In this document: positions 1 to 11,458 of the stretch, piece by piece
Position numbering within the stretch: position 1 is the stretch's first letter
Layout: each line of letters starts with the position of its first letter
Assembly: GCA_015179045.1 (NCBI GenBank)
Contig: WHUZ01000075.1
Coordinates: forward strand, 124,001-188,000
Origin: Kalaharituber pfeilii
Taxonomy: Eukaryota > Ascomycota > Pezizomycetes > Pezizales > Pezizaceae
DNA length: 64,000 bases
Reading direction: 5' to 3'
Translations under genes and position numbers: made by a program
The notes under the pieces: model-generated
Seen by the model: the letters and a program-made list of their open reading frames with translations, nothing else
Database searches by the model: none
Told to the model about the DNA's origin: nothing

Positions 1-565
1 CGTCTGGGTCTTTAGCAGCGCACTCCATCGACTGCCGTAGCGGCTGCTGTTTCTTGATCAGAGATTACACAGTGCAACCAACTCACTCCAGCCCTACTCA
101 CTGTCCAGCTCTCCATAGAAATTCAAACACTCTCTCTCCATTTCTCCTCTACCTTTTCATGACCTGCCTTCATTCATAGCACTCAGCGCTCCGCAGCTGT
201 CTCAATTTTGTCTTGCACGCTAAACACCCTTGAATCTTCCCGTTGCCCCACTTCCCGCAATTGCTCGCCCCGCAATTTTATTGGCAACTCAAACCGTCCT
301 GCTACAAGCTTGTCGCCAACGTCAGGGTAGCTTAAAAATAAACCGTCGGTTTAGAACGGAGTTCTTGTCATATCCTTCTCTGTCAACTGTGGTTGCTTAC
401 CCGGACGTCGGGCATTCAGACAAAGAAAAGCCACTCTGCCACATTCATCGGAATTCTTCATTATTCTGCTGATACGCTAGTGGCAACGAGATTGCATAAC
501 CCCCCCCACCAAAAGCAACCGAAGCAGACAGTCACACATAACATCAACACATACGCATCACCAAA
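1..565. other. 5' flank and leader of the RING gene
   Basis: No gene is supported here. The DNA is pyrimidine-rich with several short open frames that lack any recognisable protein, and an inverted CCAAT box (ATTGG) lies near 280. It most likely holds the promoter and untranslated leader of the RING protein gene that starts at 566. Confidence 0.5.
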
Positions 566-2329
566 ATGTCGACGCCGGGAGGCAGATCCGGAGGTGGAAA
601 CGCTGGACAGCAAAGAGAGATGGTCTTTTGCCATAATTGCTTTGACGAATGGTTTCGGGATCAGAACGGTTTAGAGTGCCCCAGGTGTGGGAATGATATT
701 GTTGAAATTGTTTGTTCCCTGCTACTTCTTTTCTTTCATTTCCCCTTCCCCAAACATCAATGATACGCAGGCAACCACCTCCACTATCTAGTGGACTCAA
801 TGGGTCCATGCTTTCAAGTGATTATGCCTCTAGTGCTCTTGCTGCCATTGATGATGATGCTCTCTTCATTTATTTTCTCACTTCTCCTTTTTGCTCTCCA
901 CTTGTTCCCCGGGGTTGTCTGGTCCTTTTGCTAATCTCGCGTCCCCTAACTTCGGCATTATGCTGTCGCGGGATCATTGAATGCTCAGATGGACGCTCCT
1001 AGCTCAGACCCAACAGAATCCCGGCCAAGAATTCCAGGAAGTTATGGCCTTGATTCCGATTCAGATGACGAAGGGGACGGTCCTCAAACTGCGTACCAGT
1101 CATCATTCTTCTTCGAAGCTCCTGGGTTTAGGATACATAGGACAACCGCGGTTCCGGCATCAGGTTCCACTTCAAGCAATGGGAATAGGGGCAATGGAGA
1201 AGGTAACCATCCTGGAACTGGCGGGCAAAACATGGTTGAAATGCTTCAAACCATTTTTGCGTCTATAATGGGAGATCAAAATGTGGAGAGAATGCGACAA
1301 GATGGCCAGAGGCCAGGTGATGCAACACCTCCATCCACCGGGGAAAACACGACACAAGAATCTAGCACAAGACAACAAATGCCCACATTAACTCAAATAT
1401 TTCCACCAACTGGTGGCAGATTCGTCTATGAGAGGAGCAGTGCACCTCCACCCAGGCAACCTGTCCCAGTGGACGACATATCTTCGTATGTTATCTCGTT
1501 TCTTGACATCTATGGTTGAATGTGTATACTCACGGTTGATGTTCCTAGGTTCCTACAGCAACTGTTTGGCCCTACGGCGAATGATCCCACCGGAGGAGTG
1601 ATTCACCATATCCTTGGAATACCGACACACGGGGTTCCAGGAGGAGACTACGTTTGGACTCAAGGGCAGCTTGACCGTATCATATCAGAGCTAATGGAGC
1701 AGCATCAAGGGAACGCACCGCCACCAGCGCCACCTGAAGTACTCAATAATTTACCAAAGATAAAGGTTGACCAGAAGAGGGTCTCAGAAGGAGAGGACTG
1801 TGCGGTCTGTAAGGATGAATTAGTATTGGATGAGGAGGTGATTCAGCTGCCGTGTAGACATGTGTATGTATTCTTGTTCTACGCATCTGGCCACGGCATC
1901 ACTAACATTTATCATAGATATCATGAAACCTGCATCAAGCGGTGGCTAGAATCTCGAGATACATGCCCAATTTGCCGAGCTTCAACTGCGAGGAATCAAG
2001 GAACGCAGCAAAACTCGAACCAAGAATCAGGTCAACAGACACAGCAGCAACAACAGCACCAGCACCAGCACCAGCACCAGCACCAGCACCAGCACCAGCA
2101 ACAGTACCAGCACCAGCACCAGCACCAGCACCAGTACCAGCACCAGCACCAGCAGCAACAGCAGCAACAGCATCAGCAACAACAGCAGCCGCCACCGCGA
2201 AGATGGCAGCAACTTTTTAGGGGTTCATTCAACAGTAGTAATAACAATAACAATTCTAACAATAACAACGGTCACAGTCCAGCACCACCTGGTGCATGGG
2301 GTGCACCAAACTGGGGTGGTAACTCATGA
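566..2329 (+). CDS. RING-H2 E3 ubiquitin ligase, RNF126/RNF115-like
   Basis: Four exons: 566-709, 989-1485, 1549-1863, 1918-2329, coding 455 residues. The N-terminus carries a small zinc ribbon (CHNC near residue 21, CPRC near residue 39), as in the RNF126/RNF115 (BCA2) ligases, where it binds ubiquitin or client proteins. A C-terminal RING-H2 follows at about residues 297-340 (CAVC, CRH, HETC, CPIC), with its Cys/His ligands split by intron 3. This order predicts an E3 that transfers ubiquitin from an E2 to misfolded or mistargeted cytosolic clients. After the RING comes a long Gln/His repeat and an Asn-rich tail. Intron 1 (710-988) is unusually long for this window and its ends are the least certain part of the model. 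The start is the first ATG in good context (CCAAAATGTC). An AATAAA overlaps and follows the stop codon. Confidence 0.85.
2042..2190 (+). repeat. (CAGCAC)n coding microsatellite
   Basis: An in-frame, slightly interrupted CAGCAC hexamer array encodes alternating Gln-His (about 20 pairs) and then poly-Gln in the tail of the RING protein. All three forward frames and some reverse frames stay open across it, so the overlapping small open frames here are artefacts of the repeat. Confidence 0.9.
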
Positions 2330-2612
2330 AATAAAGAAACCATTCAAGGGTAATTTCAGGCATCGGCACAAGATTGATTGTATGGTTTTACACCAATGTT
2401 GATATTGTTGCAACTGGATTTGCTCATGATTTTTCTGGAATAGGCAAGGAGTACAGCCGTTTCTAATGTTATGGTAGACTTGCTGTATTTGTATTTAGAG
2501 TTTGGAAAGGCACCATGAAGTTGAGAAAAGCTAGCTTTGATGGTTTCATTTTCACTGCATTTATGTTGACCCTTTGTCAGTTTCATGCCCTATTCCTATT
2601 TGTTCATTTCCT

Positions 2613-2646
<34 letters not shown>

Positions 2647-4603
2647 CCTTTTTTCTTTCCAGGCTCGGATTAGTTGCGGGTTGCGGGCATTTCAGTTGTT
2701 TCTTCTTGCTGTTATGTGTATCTCTCATGGTTCTTGAACTTGGGTTTCTTTTCTCACGGCCATCATTTTTCTTCAACTCCAGTTCGCTTTTTGTCTTCAG
2801 GATTTCTTAACCTTAATATCTATTAGTTGAGTTTTACATAATTTCTCATCTACTACTTTTATATTTCTCCCTTCTTGCTCTCGCTGCTAACTGACCCTTG
2901 ATTTTGTGATTTTCATCATCCTTACTAGCATCAACCTTTCTCATCAGTTATCACTATTACCCCACCCTTCTCGCCATTGTCCTAAATGACTAACTCCATC
3001 ATGGTGTGTACATATGGCTTTTCATTGGTTTTCTGTGAGTTTATCTTCTGCTTAGTATTTGTGTTCTGGGCATGGTGAGTTTGCAGTTTATTTTCCTTTT
3101 ATTATTTTCAGTTTGGTCGCTGTTTTGGTTCTGTTTTTGTCTGTTGTATAGCGCATGTGTGTTTTTCAAGTGTGAGAGGCGTGGACGAATATACTATGTA
3201 GCTTCTACACTTTTTTGAGCTTGTGAGTGCTGATGTCAGATCGAGAAGGTAGCTTATTCGGAGGCTGGATGCAGACATGCCGTCTGGTGTTCGCCATAGT
3301 TTGACGGATGCGGCCGACACTCGGGCAGAAAGACATGCGATCGCGGTATATGCTATATTATAGTAAGGCAGAGTATGGAAATCTCCAAGTAAGCGTCAAG
3401 ACAACGGTGAGTGGGGGGTACGCAGACAAACGTTCCGTGAAATTGGCAAAGGGGAGAATCGTCAGCTTCGTCGCACGTGACCCTAAGGGAATGTGGATAT
3501 CATAAGAAAAAGCAACGGAGAAACCAAGTTATGGGATATTTTTATTTTAACTTTAGTTTATTTAATCTTTTTTTTAATTTTTTGTGGGGGGGGGGGGTTG
3601 TACTTAATTAGGAGAGCGACGCTCAGAGTCCGTGAATTCCAAGGTGAGAGTTGAAGTTTCTTTAGAAGGGGAGGATTTCGTTTCACGTAATGATGATATA
3701 CACAAGTATCTCATTTTAGAAACAGGTAACTTGGGATCCAGACCAAGCTCAATGGGTTTTGAAGGATTGGATATACCAAGGAACAAAATTCTTGTATTAA
3801 GGGCTTTTATTGTTCTCGTCCCCAGCTTTTTGCTTTTGCTTTTGCTTTTACTTTTGCTTTTGCTTTTGTTATTTAAATTAGCTGCCACACAGATGTCGGG
3901 TTTTTGATCTAGTGACTTTTTGGGCTCGGGGATGGAGGGGAGCTTCGATGCACGTGACCAGGGCGGCTTTATCACATGCTTTCTTTCGTTCCCTCTTTTT
4001 TTAATATTCCGTGACGATGTTTACGCTGGCCGCGTAGGAGTTTTGGTTACATCCAGGGCATTCTTTGCGTGTCTCTTGCATCAAGTATTTCGCGGGGCGT
4101 GATGGCCAGCCGCAGGATGCGAGTAGTATTGCTGAAGTATGCTGTGAGCCCCCACAGCGCGCTCCCGAGGGGCCAGTGACCGCTCCAGGCCTCTCAGGCC
4201 ACAGGGCAGGCTGCCCTGGCTGACCGCTCCCCGCCTTTCGCCCGGGCACGCCCCCCAGGGAAGGGGGAGGTGCATCGGGTGGGCGGAAAGGAGGGAGGGA
4301 CGAGCTGCGGGTGCATATAACATCCTCCCTCCTCCCTTCAGCACCGCCCTCCATGTCCTCGGCCGCCCATCTCCACTACACTGCTCCACTGCTGCTCCAG
4401 CCTCCCTTCCCCCTCTTCCCCCCCTCGCAAGGCCCCCCAATTGCAGCAGCCTACATACTAAGTAAGACCCGGCCCGGCTGCACCAGCATTCCTCTCGTCC
4501 AGGTCGCCGTCTGCACCCCCCTCCCGTCCCCGCATCCCCGCATCCCCCTGTCCCCCATCTTCCCGTCCTTATTCATATTCCCACATTCCATTCCCGTCAT
4601 CCC
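2330..4603. other. Spacer: 3' end of RING gene and promoter of carnitine acetyltransferase
   Basis: No gene seen. It contains a T32 run (2615-2646), a G12 run (3586-3597), a CTTTTG hexamer array (about 3826-3868) and a GC-rich stretch (about 4140-4290) that becomes C-rich and pyrimidine-rich up to the ATG at 4604. The latter probably holds the promoter and leader of the carnitine acetyltransferase gene. Confidence 0.5.
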
Positions 4604-7019
4604 ATGTTCAACGTGATCAACCGAGGCAGCAGAGCCTCAGCGCTCAGGGCTGCCACCAGTGCTGCCTTTACCTCGGCTGCTGCCCGCCGCCCCGCCGCAG
4701 CGTTCACCCTGGTATGTCTCCCCAGCCTACCCGCTGTTACTCTGCCGATCGGCCTTTCCCCCCTGTCACTTTTGTTATTCGGCCGTGATGCCTACTTCCC
4801 CAGCTCTTTCAAGCCGGAACATTATTTCTTGAATTTCTACTTCGCACGCTTTTCAACGTTATTCGGGGTTAATTCCTAATTTTCTTTTGCTTTTATTGTG
4901 TTCCTCTGCGTATAGAGCAAAACTGTAGCTATGGCGCCCCTCAGGAACAACTCCAGCTTGCCTGCAGGTAACGTTTACAAACCGAAATCTTATCCCCCGC
5001 AATCAAAGTGTAGAAATGTAGCTAACGAAGTGTATCTTGACATATGACAGGGTATTGGGAAGACAACACCAAACCCCCCATGCTGCGCTTCCAAGAGTCG
5101 CTCCCAAAACTTCCCGTTCCTACACTCGAAGAAACTGCAGCACGATACCTCAAAACACTACACCCGCTCCTCACTCCAGAGGAACTTGGGAGGAGTACCG
5201 CCGCTGTCAAAGAATTTATCAAGCCCGGCGGCGTCGGCGAACAGCTCCAACAGAAGCTGCTTGCTAAAGCTAATGATCCCAATGTCAAAAACTGGATGAT
5301 TGACTGGTGGAACTTTTCCGCATACCTCGGCTACCGCGACCCCGTTGTTCCTTATGTCAGCTACTTCTACTCCTATATCGATGATAGGACTCGGCGGGAT
5401 CAAGCCACTCGCGCGGCCGCCATTACCACTGCGGCGCTGAGTTTTAAGAAGCAGGTTGATGAAGGCACGCTCGAGCCGGAATATATGCGGAAAGCCCCCA
5501 TTTGCATGGACTCGTACCAGTACATGTGGAATTGCTGCCGTATTCCGGCAAAGCCCGCAGATTACCCGCAGAAGTACAGCCCGGAGGAGAATAAGCACTT
5601 CATTGTAATGCGGAAAGGACAGTTCTTCAAGGTGATGCATGAGGTGGGCGGGAAGCAACTAAGTACGATGGAGTTGGAGGCGCAGTTTAGGAGGGTATTG
5701 GAGCTGGCGAAGCATAAGAGTGTGACGCCTGTTGGGGCGCTTACCAGTGAAAACAGAGATATTTGGACGGATGTATGTGGTCCTCTCAAATCTGATACCC
5801 TGATGCGGTTGAGGTATGGAGAACTGACGTAGAGAAATTGTGACAGGCTCGAAAGCTCCTCATCTCCGCCGCCCCCGAAAACCTTGCGGCTCTCAAGACT
5901 ATCGAATCCGCCTCCTTCGTTGTCTGCCTGGATGACACAAGCCCTTTAACTCTCGAAGAGCGCGCCCACCAGTACTGGCATGGTGATGGCGTAAACAGAT
6001 TCTACGACAAGCCGCTCCACTTCATCATCAATGAGAATGGCACCGCGGGGTTCCTTGGCGAGCATTCAATGATGGATGGCACGCCCACACACAGACTCAA
6101 CGACCACATCAACGAACTTCTCTTCAAGAACCTCGTTGACCACGGCTCCGCCTCTGTTCGCTCAAATCTTCCGGAACCGGTGCTGGTAACCTTTGTAGTG
6201 ACGCCAGAGGTGGGGAAAGAGATTGAGCGTGCGCGGAGAGACTTTAAGGAAGTGATTGGAAAACACGAGTTGAAAGTGCAACGGTACTTAGGATACGGAA
6301 AAGAGCTGATGAAGAAATTCAAGTGCTCGCCGGACGCGTACGTGCAGATGATTATTCAGTTGGCTTATTACAAGATGTATGGGAAGAATAGGCCGACATA
6401 TGAGTCTGCGGCGACGAGAAAGTTTCAGTTGGGAAGAACAGAAACGTGTATGTTATCTCATTCCCTTCCCCTTCCATATCCTGCTTTTATGAGGAGGCAC
6501 AGACTAATTAGACTTGTTTTTTTAGGCCGCTCCGTCTCAGACGAGTCCGTAGCCTTCTGCCGCGCCTTCGACTCTCCCTCAGTCCCTATCCCCGAGAAGA
6601 TCAAGGCCCTCCGCGCTGCGATTGCGGCACACGTCTCTTACATAACCGCCGCCTCTGAGGGCCACGGCGTCGACCGGCACCTCTTTGGTCTCAAGCAGCT
6701 CCTGCCGACGCTCGCAACTCCGGCCAACCCAAACCCCCCACTCCCGTCACTCTTCGCCGACCCCGCGTACTCGTACTCGAGCAGCTGGTTCCTGAGCACG
6801 AGCCAGTTGAGCTCCGAATACTACAACGGGTACGGCTGGAGCCAGGTGATTGATGAGGGATTCGGCATTGCGTACATGATTAATGCGAATAGTATCAATT
6901 TTAATGTGGTGTGCAAGGGCCTTGGGGCAGAGAGGATGGCATATTATTTGGGTGCCGCGGCAGACGAGATGAGGGAAGTGATGGAGACAGAGCTGGAGGC
7001 GCCAAAAGCAAAGCTGTAA
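4604..7019 (+). CDS. cat2: carnitine O-acetyltransferase, mitochondrial/peroxisomal
   Basis: Five exons: 4604-4711, 4916-4967, 5051-5772, 5847-6447, 6526-7019, coding 658 residues. The enzyme exchanges acetyl groups between CoA and carnitine, so that peroxisomal and cytosolic acetyl units can enter mitochondria; in fungi it is needed for growth on acetate and fatty acids (yeast CAT2, Aspergillus acuJ). The family signature (LPKLPVPTLEET) opens the catalytic domain, the catalytic His is about H367 in GEHSMMDG, and RTETCRSVSDES matches the conserved RTET substrate-site motif. Exon 1 encodes an Arg/Ala-rich, Ser-containing leader with no acidic residues, typical of mitochondrial import. The protein ends in AKL, a peroxisomal PTS1. 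A second in-frame ATG (4931-4933) in exon 2 would give a leaderless form. The splice at 6447/6526 uses a GTATGT donor, chosen because it restores the RTET motif. Confidence 0.93.
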
Positions 7020-7934
7020 GGGAATGGAGTGTTTGGGAAGGTGAGAGGAATGGAGGGGATTCATAAGAATTGTTTCGGTTTAAGCATAGGGTTGGTTATA
7101 TGAATGCTATATATGTATGTGTGTATGTACTCTTTATATCTTCCTTTTTTCTGTTTATATCATAAGTTATATTTCCGTCTTAGAAAGTCTCTGCACTCAC
7201 AACATTTAGGTTTCATGTATTTTCAATTTTTGGCTAGATCTCATCCCCCTCTAATCTAGAACAAAGAAGTCTAGAACTTAATCAAGTTTAGATTTTTAAA
7301 AATTAGTATAAACATATGTATTCATAGATCCATCCTATCTGAAACTATTATTTAATATAGCAGAACTAGCTTATTTTTCAAGTTCATTGCCTTCAAATCC
7401 CATCTCCTAAGACCCCACAGTCAGTGGACAAAAGTCTTGGTGAAAGCACCTGGCGGCGACAGGGTTGACATGCACAAAAATTGACATATCTCAGCAACGA
7501 GACCCGACCGACCTACAACTTGAACTGGTGACAGTATAGTTTGATGCGGAATATATTACAATACAGCAACAATTAGAGTAGTGGAAGCATTTTAGCATTT
7601 AATAGCTAGAGCCTCTTATTGAAGCCCATAGATTCAGTACTTAAAAAAATACATGATTTCGGCAGAATATAGTTTTTCCTACGACAATTAGAGAGACAAA
7701 TGGGTTTCTTGCTTCAATGATAGACATGACTGCAAACTTTATGGTTTCGATTGTAGAGAAGCTGTTGAGGGCCTCCAGCTTTTCTGTGGAAAATAACGAA
7801 CTTTGAGGAAGGGCGAGACTACTGTTTTCCCAATGTAAAATGGCTGTTTTGAGGGTTAAAAGTGTTATCTGAAAATAAACGGCTTGAAGAACGCATAATG
7901 CCTAGGTACGAGAACAGCACAATGTTAGGTAGGG

Positions 7935-7997
<63 letters not shown>

Positions 7998-8322
7998 GAT
8001 AGAGCCCACTGATTAATTTTTTATAGGAGAAGTTATTGACCTCCAAAAAATTCTTCTGAGAGAGAGCTGCCCTTTAAATACAATTTTTGTCGAAAGACGC
8101 ATTTTCTACTTCTTTAGTAATAGGTTTTAGGATCAGTTACCATTGATACTGCAACTACCGCCTTTGCTATACAAAGCAACAACAAATATAACTCTACAAC
8201 TTACAGGTGTAAGTGTTGGAATTGATCTGCTGGTTATGGAGATATGAGCGCTGGAGAGCTCTTCTGGTGTGAATTTGAGGTGCAAGACTTTTTCCCAGTG
8301 ACTTTGTACTCGTTAAGTCACC
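7020..8322. other. Convergent spacer with A61 run
   Basis: AT-rich DNA between the convergent ends of the carnitine acetyltransferase and P450 genes. No gene is seen. An uninterrupted run of 61 A lies at 7935-7995. Confidence 0.5.
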
Positions 8323-10315
8323 CTACCGCACCCTCCACACCCTGACCGGCAGCCCCTCCTTTGGCTTCGCTGTCCCAAGCAACACCTGATACGCCTCCTC
8401 CCCGTGATTCTCCTTGACCCCCTTGCCACCCTCCTCCTCATTCCCCTTGCCTAATCTCCCCACGTTATCCCCTCTGCCCTCCCTCCTCACCCCGTCCCAC
8501 CCCACCACTTTGTCGCGCCACCCTTTCTCCTTATAAACCGCCTGGAACTTGAACCTCCTCACCGTCATCGCCAGAGCGACTTTCATCTCTATCATCGCTA
8601 GCTCTTGCCCCATGCAACCGCGGGGGCCCTTCTCAAAGGGTCTCCATGCGTTTGCAGGCGGCTGTGGCGGCAAACCTTTTTCCTGAGCTGGTGGCGTGGA
8701 CTCCTGCGAGAGCCATCTTTCCGGCACAAACTCGTCCGCTCGCTCCCACAGACATGGTAACCTGTGCATCGCTTCCAGCGTAACCCACACCAGACAACCC
8801 TTTGTCGGGTACTTTTCCCCCGTCAATGGATCCACAATTTCGACGCCTTCCTCACCGACTCGAACCGAGCTGGCAGGGGGAAAGAGGCGGAGAGTCTCTT
8901 TGATAACGGCAGTAGTGTAGGACAACTTATTGATCAGGTAAGGATCCTCGCGGAGAAGATCCGCGGTCCCGCTGACATCGGGGCCAAAGAGAGCGTCATG
9001 TTCGGAACAAAGCTTGGCAACGACGGAGGGGTGTTTCGAGAGTATATGACAAGCGTACTGCGTGAATGTCGAGCTTCAGGATTTTGGTCACACGTTGGAT
9101 AGATAAAGAGAGACTAGTGTACTTACGGCAATAGTACTACTAGTGGTATCATGCCCCGCAAAAATGAACGACTTGATTTGCGAAATCGCATTCCTCTTAA
9201 ACTCGTTGTCTAATCCCTCTCCTTTCTTCCCGCCCTCCTCTTCTAAGTACGTTTGCAGTGCTAAATCAATGATATATCTCTTCCTAGCCTTCTTGTCCTT
9301 GGAGGCCTCCATATCCTGCGACTCAAACCGCTTGTCGAGTTCTGCCTCGAGATACTGATCCATAGCTCGGCCGTTCTTCCATAGATGGTACATCCGGATG
9401 GGGTTGTACCATGATAATTGGGTGGCTTGCGCTCTAGGGAGCCAGTTGATTTGTTTCCTGAATGCAGTAAGGAGGGGGTGATCTGAGACTTGAGCATTGA
9501 GTTTCGCATTCCTACAATTTTCTCACACATCAGCTTCCCTCAATAAAAGCAAGTGTAGGAATAGGCCCATGGTCGTTCTGGTAGGGCTCATGGGGCTTAA
9601 TATAGTTCGAAGCTTACAACACCACTCGCCCAATAATATCCACCGTGTACCTCGTCGCCGCCTCCTCGAGCCTGAATATTACTCCCTTATCCGCCATTCC
9701 TCCCAGTACCTCCACGAATGTCTCTGTATGTTCCACAATCATCGGTACCAGTGTCATCAAATGTGCAGCGGAAAACCCTGGATTAAACACTGCCCTCCAC
9801 CGTCTCCACTGCTCCCCGTCTGCGGATAATATATTTTCCTTCCCGGCAATTGGGCGGATGAATTTCTTGAGAATGGGGTGCTTTTTGAGGGACTTGGTAA
9901 CAGTGACCTGTTGCGCGATGGCAGGGTCAGTTATGACGAGATTGCGCTCAAAGACTGGCCATAGGTCCATATAGTAGAAGCGTGGGAGATTGTAGATGGT
10001 CGACACATGGTAGGCGTAGCTATGCGGGTGGGAGTCGCGGGGGACGTGTTGGAAGATGGTGCTGAAAACGGGGAGGTGGCCCCAGACCCAGCTGTGAGGA
10101 GGACCGGGCTAAAATTTGGGAGAATTGGCTCATTGATTAGTTGCATTGTTTCGACCTCATGATGGAGGTGAGAGGAGGGGCTTCAGTTGACGGAAACTCA
10201 CCTTGTCTCTGAAAAACTTCCTCAACTCATATGCTTTTATGAAGAACCTCACAATGCACCCCGCAAATATCACTGCAATGGCTACATACACCGGATTAAG
10301 CTGCATCGCCGCCAT
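8323..10315 (-). CDS. cytochrome P450 monooxygenase, microsomal type
   Basis: Four exons on the minus strand: 10315-10202, 10108-9618, 9511-9127, 9057-8323, coding 574 residues. An N-terminal hydrophobic anchor (about residues 8-25) is followed by the Pro-rich hinge PGPP, placing it on the ER membrane facing the cytosol. P450 hallmarks are in order: WRRWR in helix C, FAGHDTTSS in the I helix (oxygen activation), KETLRLFPP with the ExxR pair, the PERW motif, and the haem loop FEKGPRGCMG with the thiolate ligand near C478. It will use electrons from NADPH-P450 reductase to oxidise an unknown lipophilic substrate. Between the haem loop and the C-terminus sits an unusual Gly/Glu/Lys-rich insertion of about 40 residues. 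No neighbouring biosynthetic genes suggest a secondary-metabolite cluster, and I do not assign a CYP family. Confidence 0.9.
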
Positions 10316-10436
10316 TCCCCTGGCTTGCAATCGGCACTTTATGCAATTCCGATTCCGACTCCACGGTTTCTGTTTCGAGGAAGCTTGTTAGACAGTCATG
10401 TTGCAACAGTAATGCAGTCCTCTATTGCTCCTCTTA

Positions 10437-11458
10437 TATGGTGGAGCCCACCTATAAGGGACCGAAATTATAGACTTGAACTTGACACACTACTTTATCA
10501 CCCAACCACACCTGATTAAAAAATAAACAATGTAGATATGTACTATTTCGCCTGCTCTACAACGTTTCATTGTCCAAATTTAAAAATATTGAGGTGTTGT
10601 TGAGTAGTGGAGGATTGAAATTTATGACTTTGTATGGAGCAAGTAACATGCCAAGATTGCCAAGTTTGCAGAATTTGTACTAGTATGAGAACAAACCTTA
10701 CTATATACAGGAATGATCTACCTAACTCTTCTGTGACTTAAAAACTGATTGATAGTAATATCAGAAACAGATTGAAGAGCCTTCGGAATTGTTAGCTGTA
10801 AAGCATCAAGATTATTTTCACAATGATTGTGCACATAAAGTTTAGCAAGTCTTGCAAGGGACCTGTGCCCCCCGCTGATAATTGAACTGAATAGCAGAAA
10901 AGTCCATATTTATTGCATTTTCCATAAGTACACTATAAACATCTACTGTCATACTCAAGTCTTGAATTCAAGTCTTGAATTTCCTGCTCATCATATTCCT
11001 CCTCTTCTATATCATCGCACTCACTGGTTGACTCATCTACAAACTCTTTACTTTCACTATATACAAATAATCGAGAAATGCCCTCTTCCACCAGCACAAT
11101 TAGCTCGGAGATATCTGGTTCTATAGCTGCTCTTCTTTTCGCTCCCCTAGCAGCGACGGCAAGGAGGGTAGCTTTTCTTTTCTTGTTGGGACGAGGCATC
11201 TTTAGTGATTTCTTAGGTGTGTCTATACCTATTACTATAATATTAGTTCATTTTCCTACTTAAAAAGAAGCTATATGGCAGGGTATACACATCTTTACGT
11301 AACTCAAGTTATCTGATGGCAAATATCTGTTTCGATATCGAGATATGGGGTGCGGAATCCCTGAGGAAAGCGGCTATCATACCATGCAACTTGTCTATTA
11401 GTCAGCAATCTGGCGAATATAACAGGTGGTCCCTTATATGATAGGTGGCTCCACCATA
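10437..11458. mobile_element. Putative 1.0-kb DNA transposon or MITE bounded by inverted repeats and TA
   Basis: TGGTGGAGCC at 10439-10448 is matched by its reverse complement at 11447-11456, each flanked outside by TA (10437-10438, 11457-11458), as expected for a TA target duplication. The similarity continues inward with small indels for about 28 bp (ACCTAT and AAGGGACC are shared). Each terminus also contains a local palindrome (GGTGG...CCACC), which inflates the apparent match. The interior holds one small open frame (10933-11199) but no recognisable transposase, so the element would be non-autonomous. The superfamily is not assigned. Confidence 0.5.
10933..11199 (-). CDS. Hypothetical 88-residue basic/acidic protein inside the repeat element
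   Basis: A single uninterrupted frame from an ATG. The first 30 residues are strongly basic with a nuclear-localisation-like start (PRPNKKRK), and the rest is very acidic (EEEEYDEQE). I do not recognise it. Its position inside the 10437-11458 inverted-repeat element suggests it may be a leftover end of a transposase rather than a host gene, and its expression is uncertain. Confidence 0.3.
   Translation of the reverse strand: MPRPNKKRKATLLAVAARGAKRRAAIEPDISELIVLVEEGISRLFVYSESKEFVDESTSECDDIEEEEYDEQEIQDLNSRLEYDSRCL

Noticed and set aside
771..890. An extra exon within intron 1 of the RING gene (open frame beginning QPPPLSSGLNGSM)
   Set aside because: Its acceptor at 770 is plausible, but its phase does not fit the end of exon 1 at 709, and it is followed by a hydrophobic run not expected in this protein.
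2042..2195. Ala-Pro and Leu-Val repeat proteins in other frames
   Set aside because: They are alternative readings of the CAGCAC microsatellite inside the RING gene.
8323..11458. P450 plus neighbours as a secondary-metabolite cluster
   Set aside because: The adjacent genes are carnitine acetyltransferase and Eaf7 with a transposon-like element between; no synthase, transporter or cluster regulator is present.
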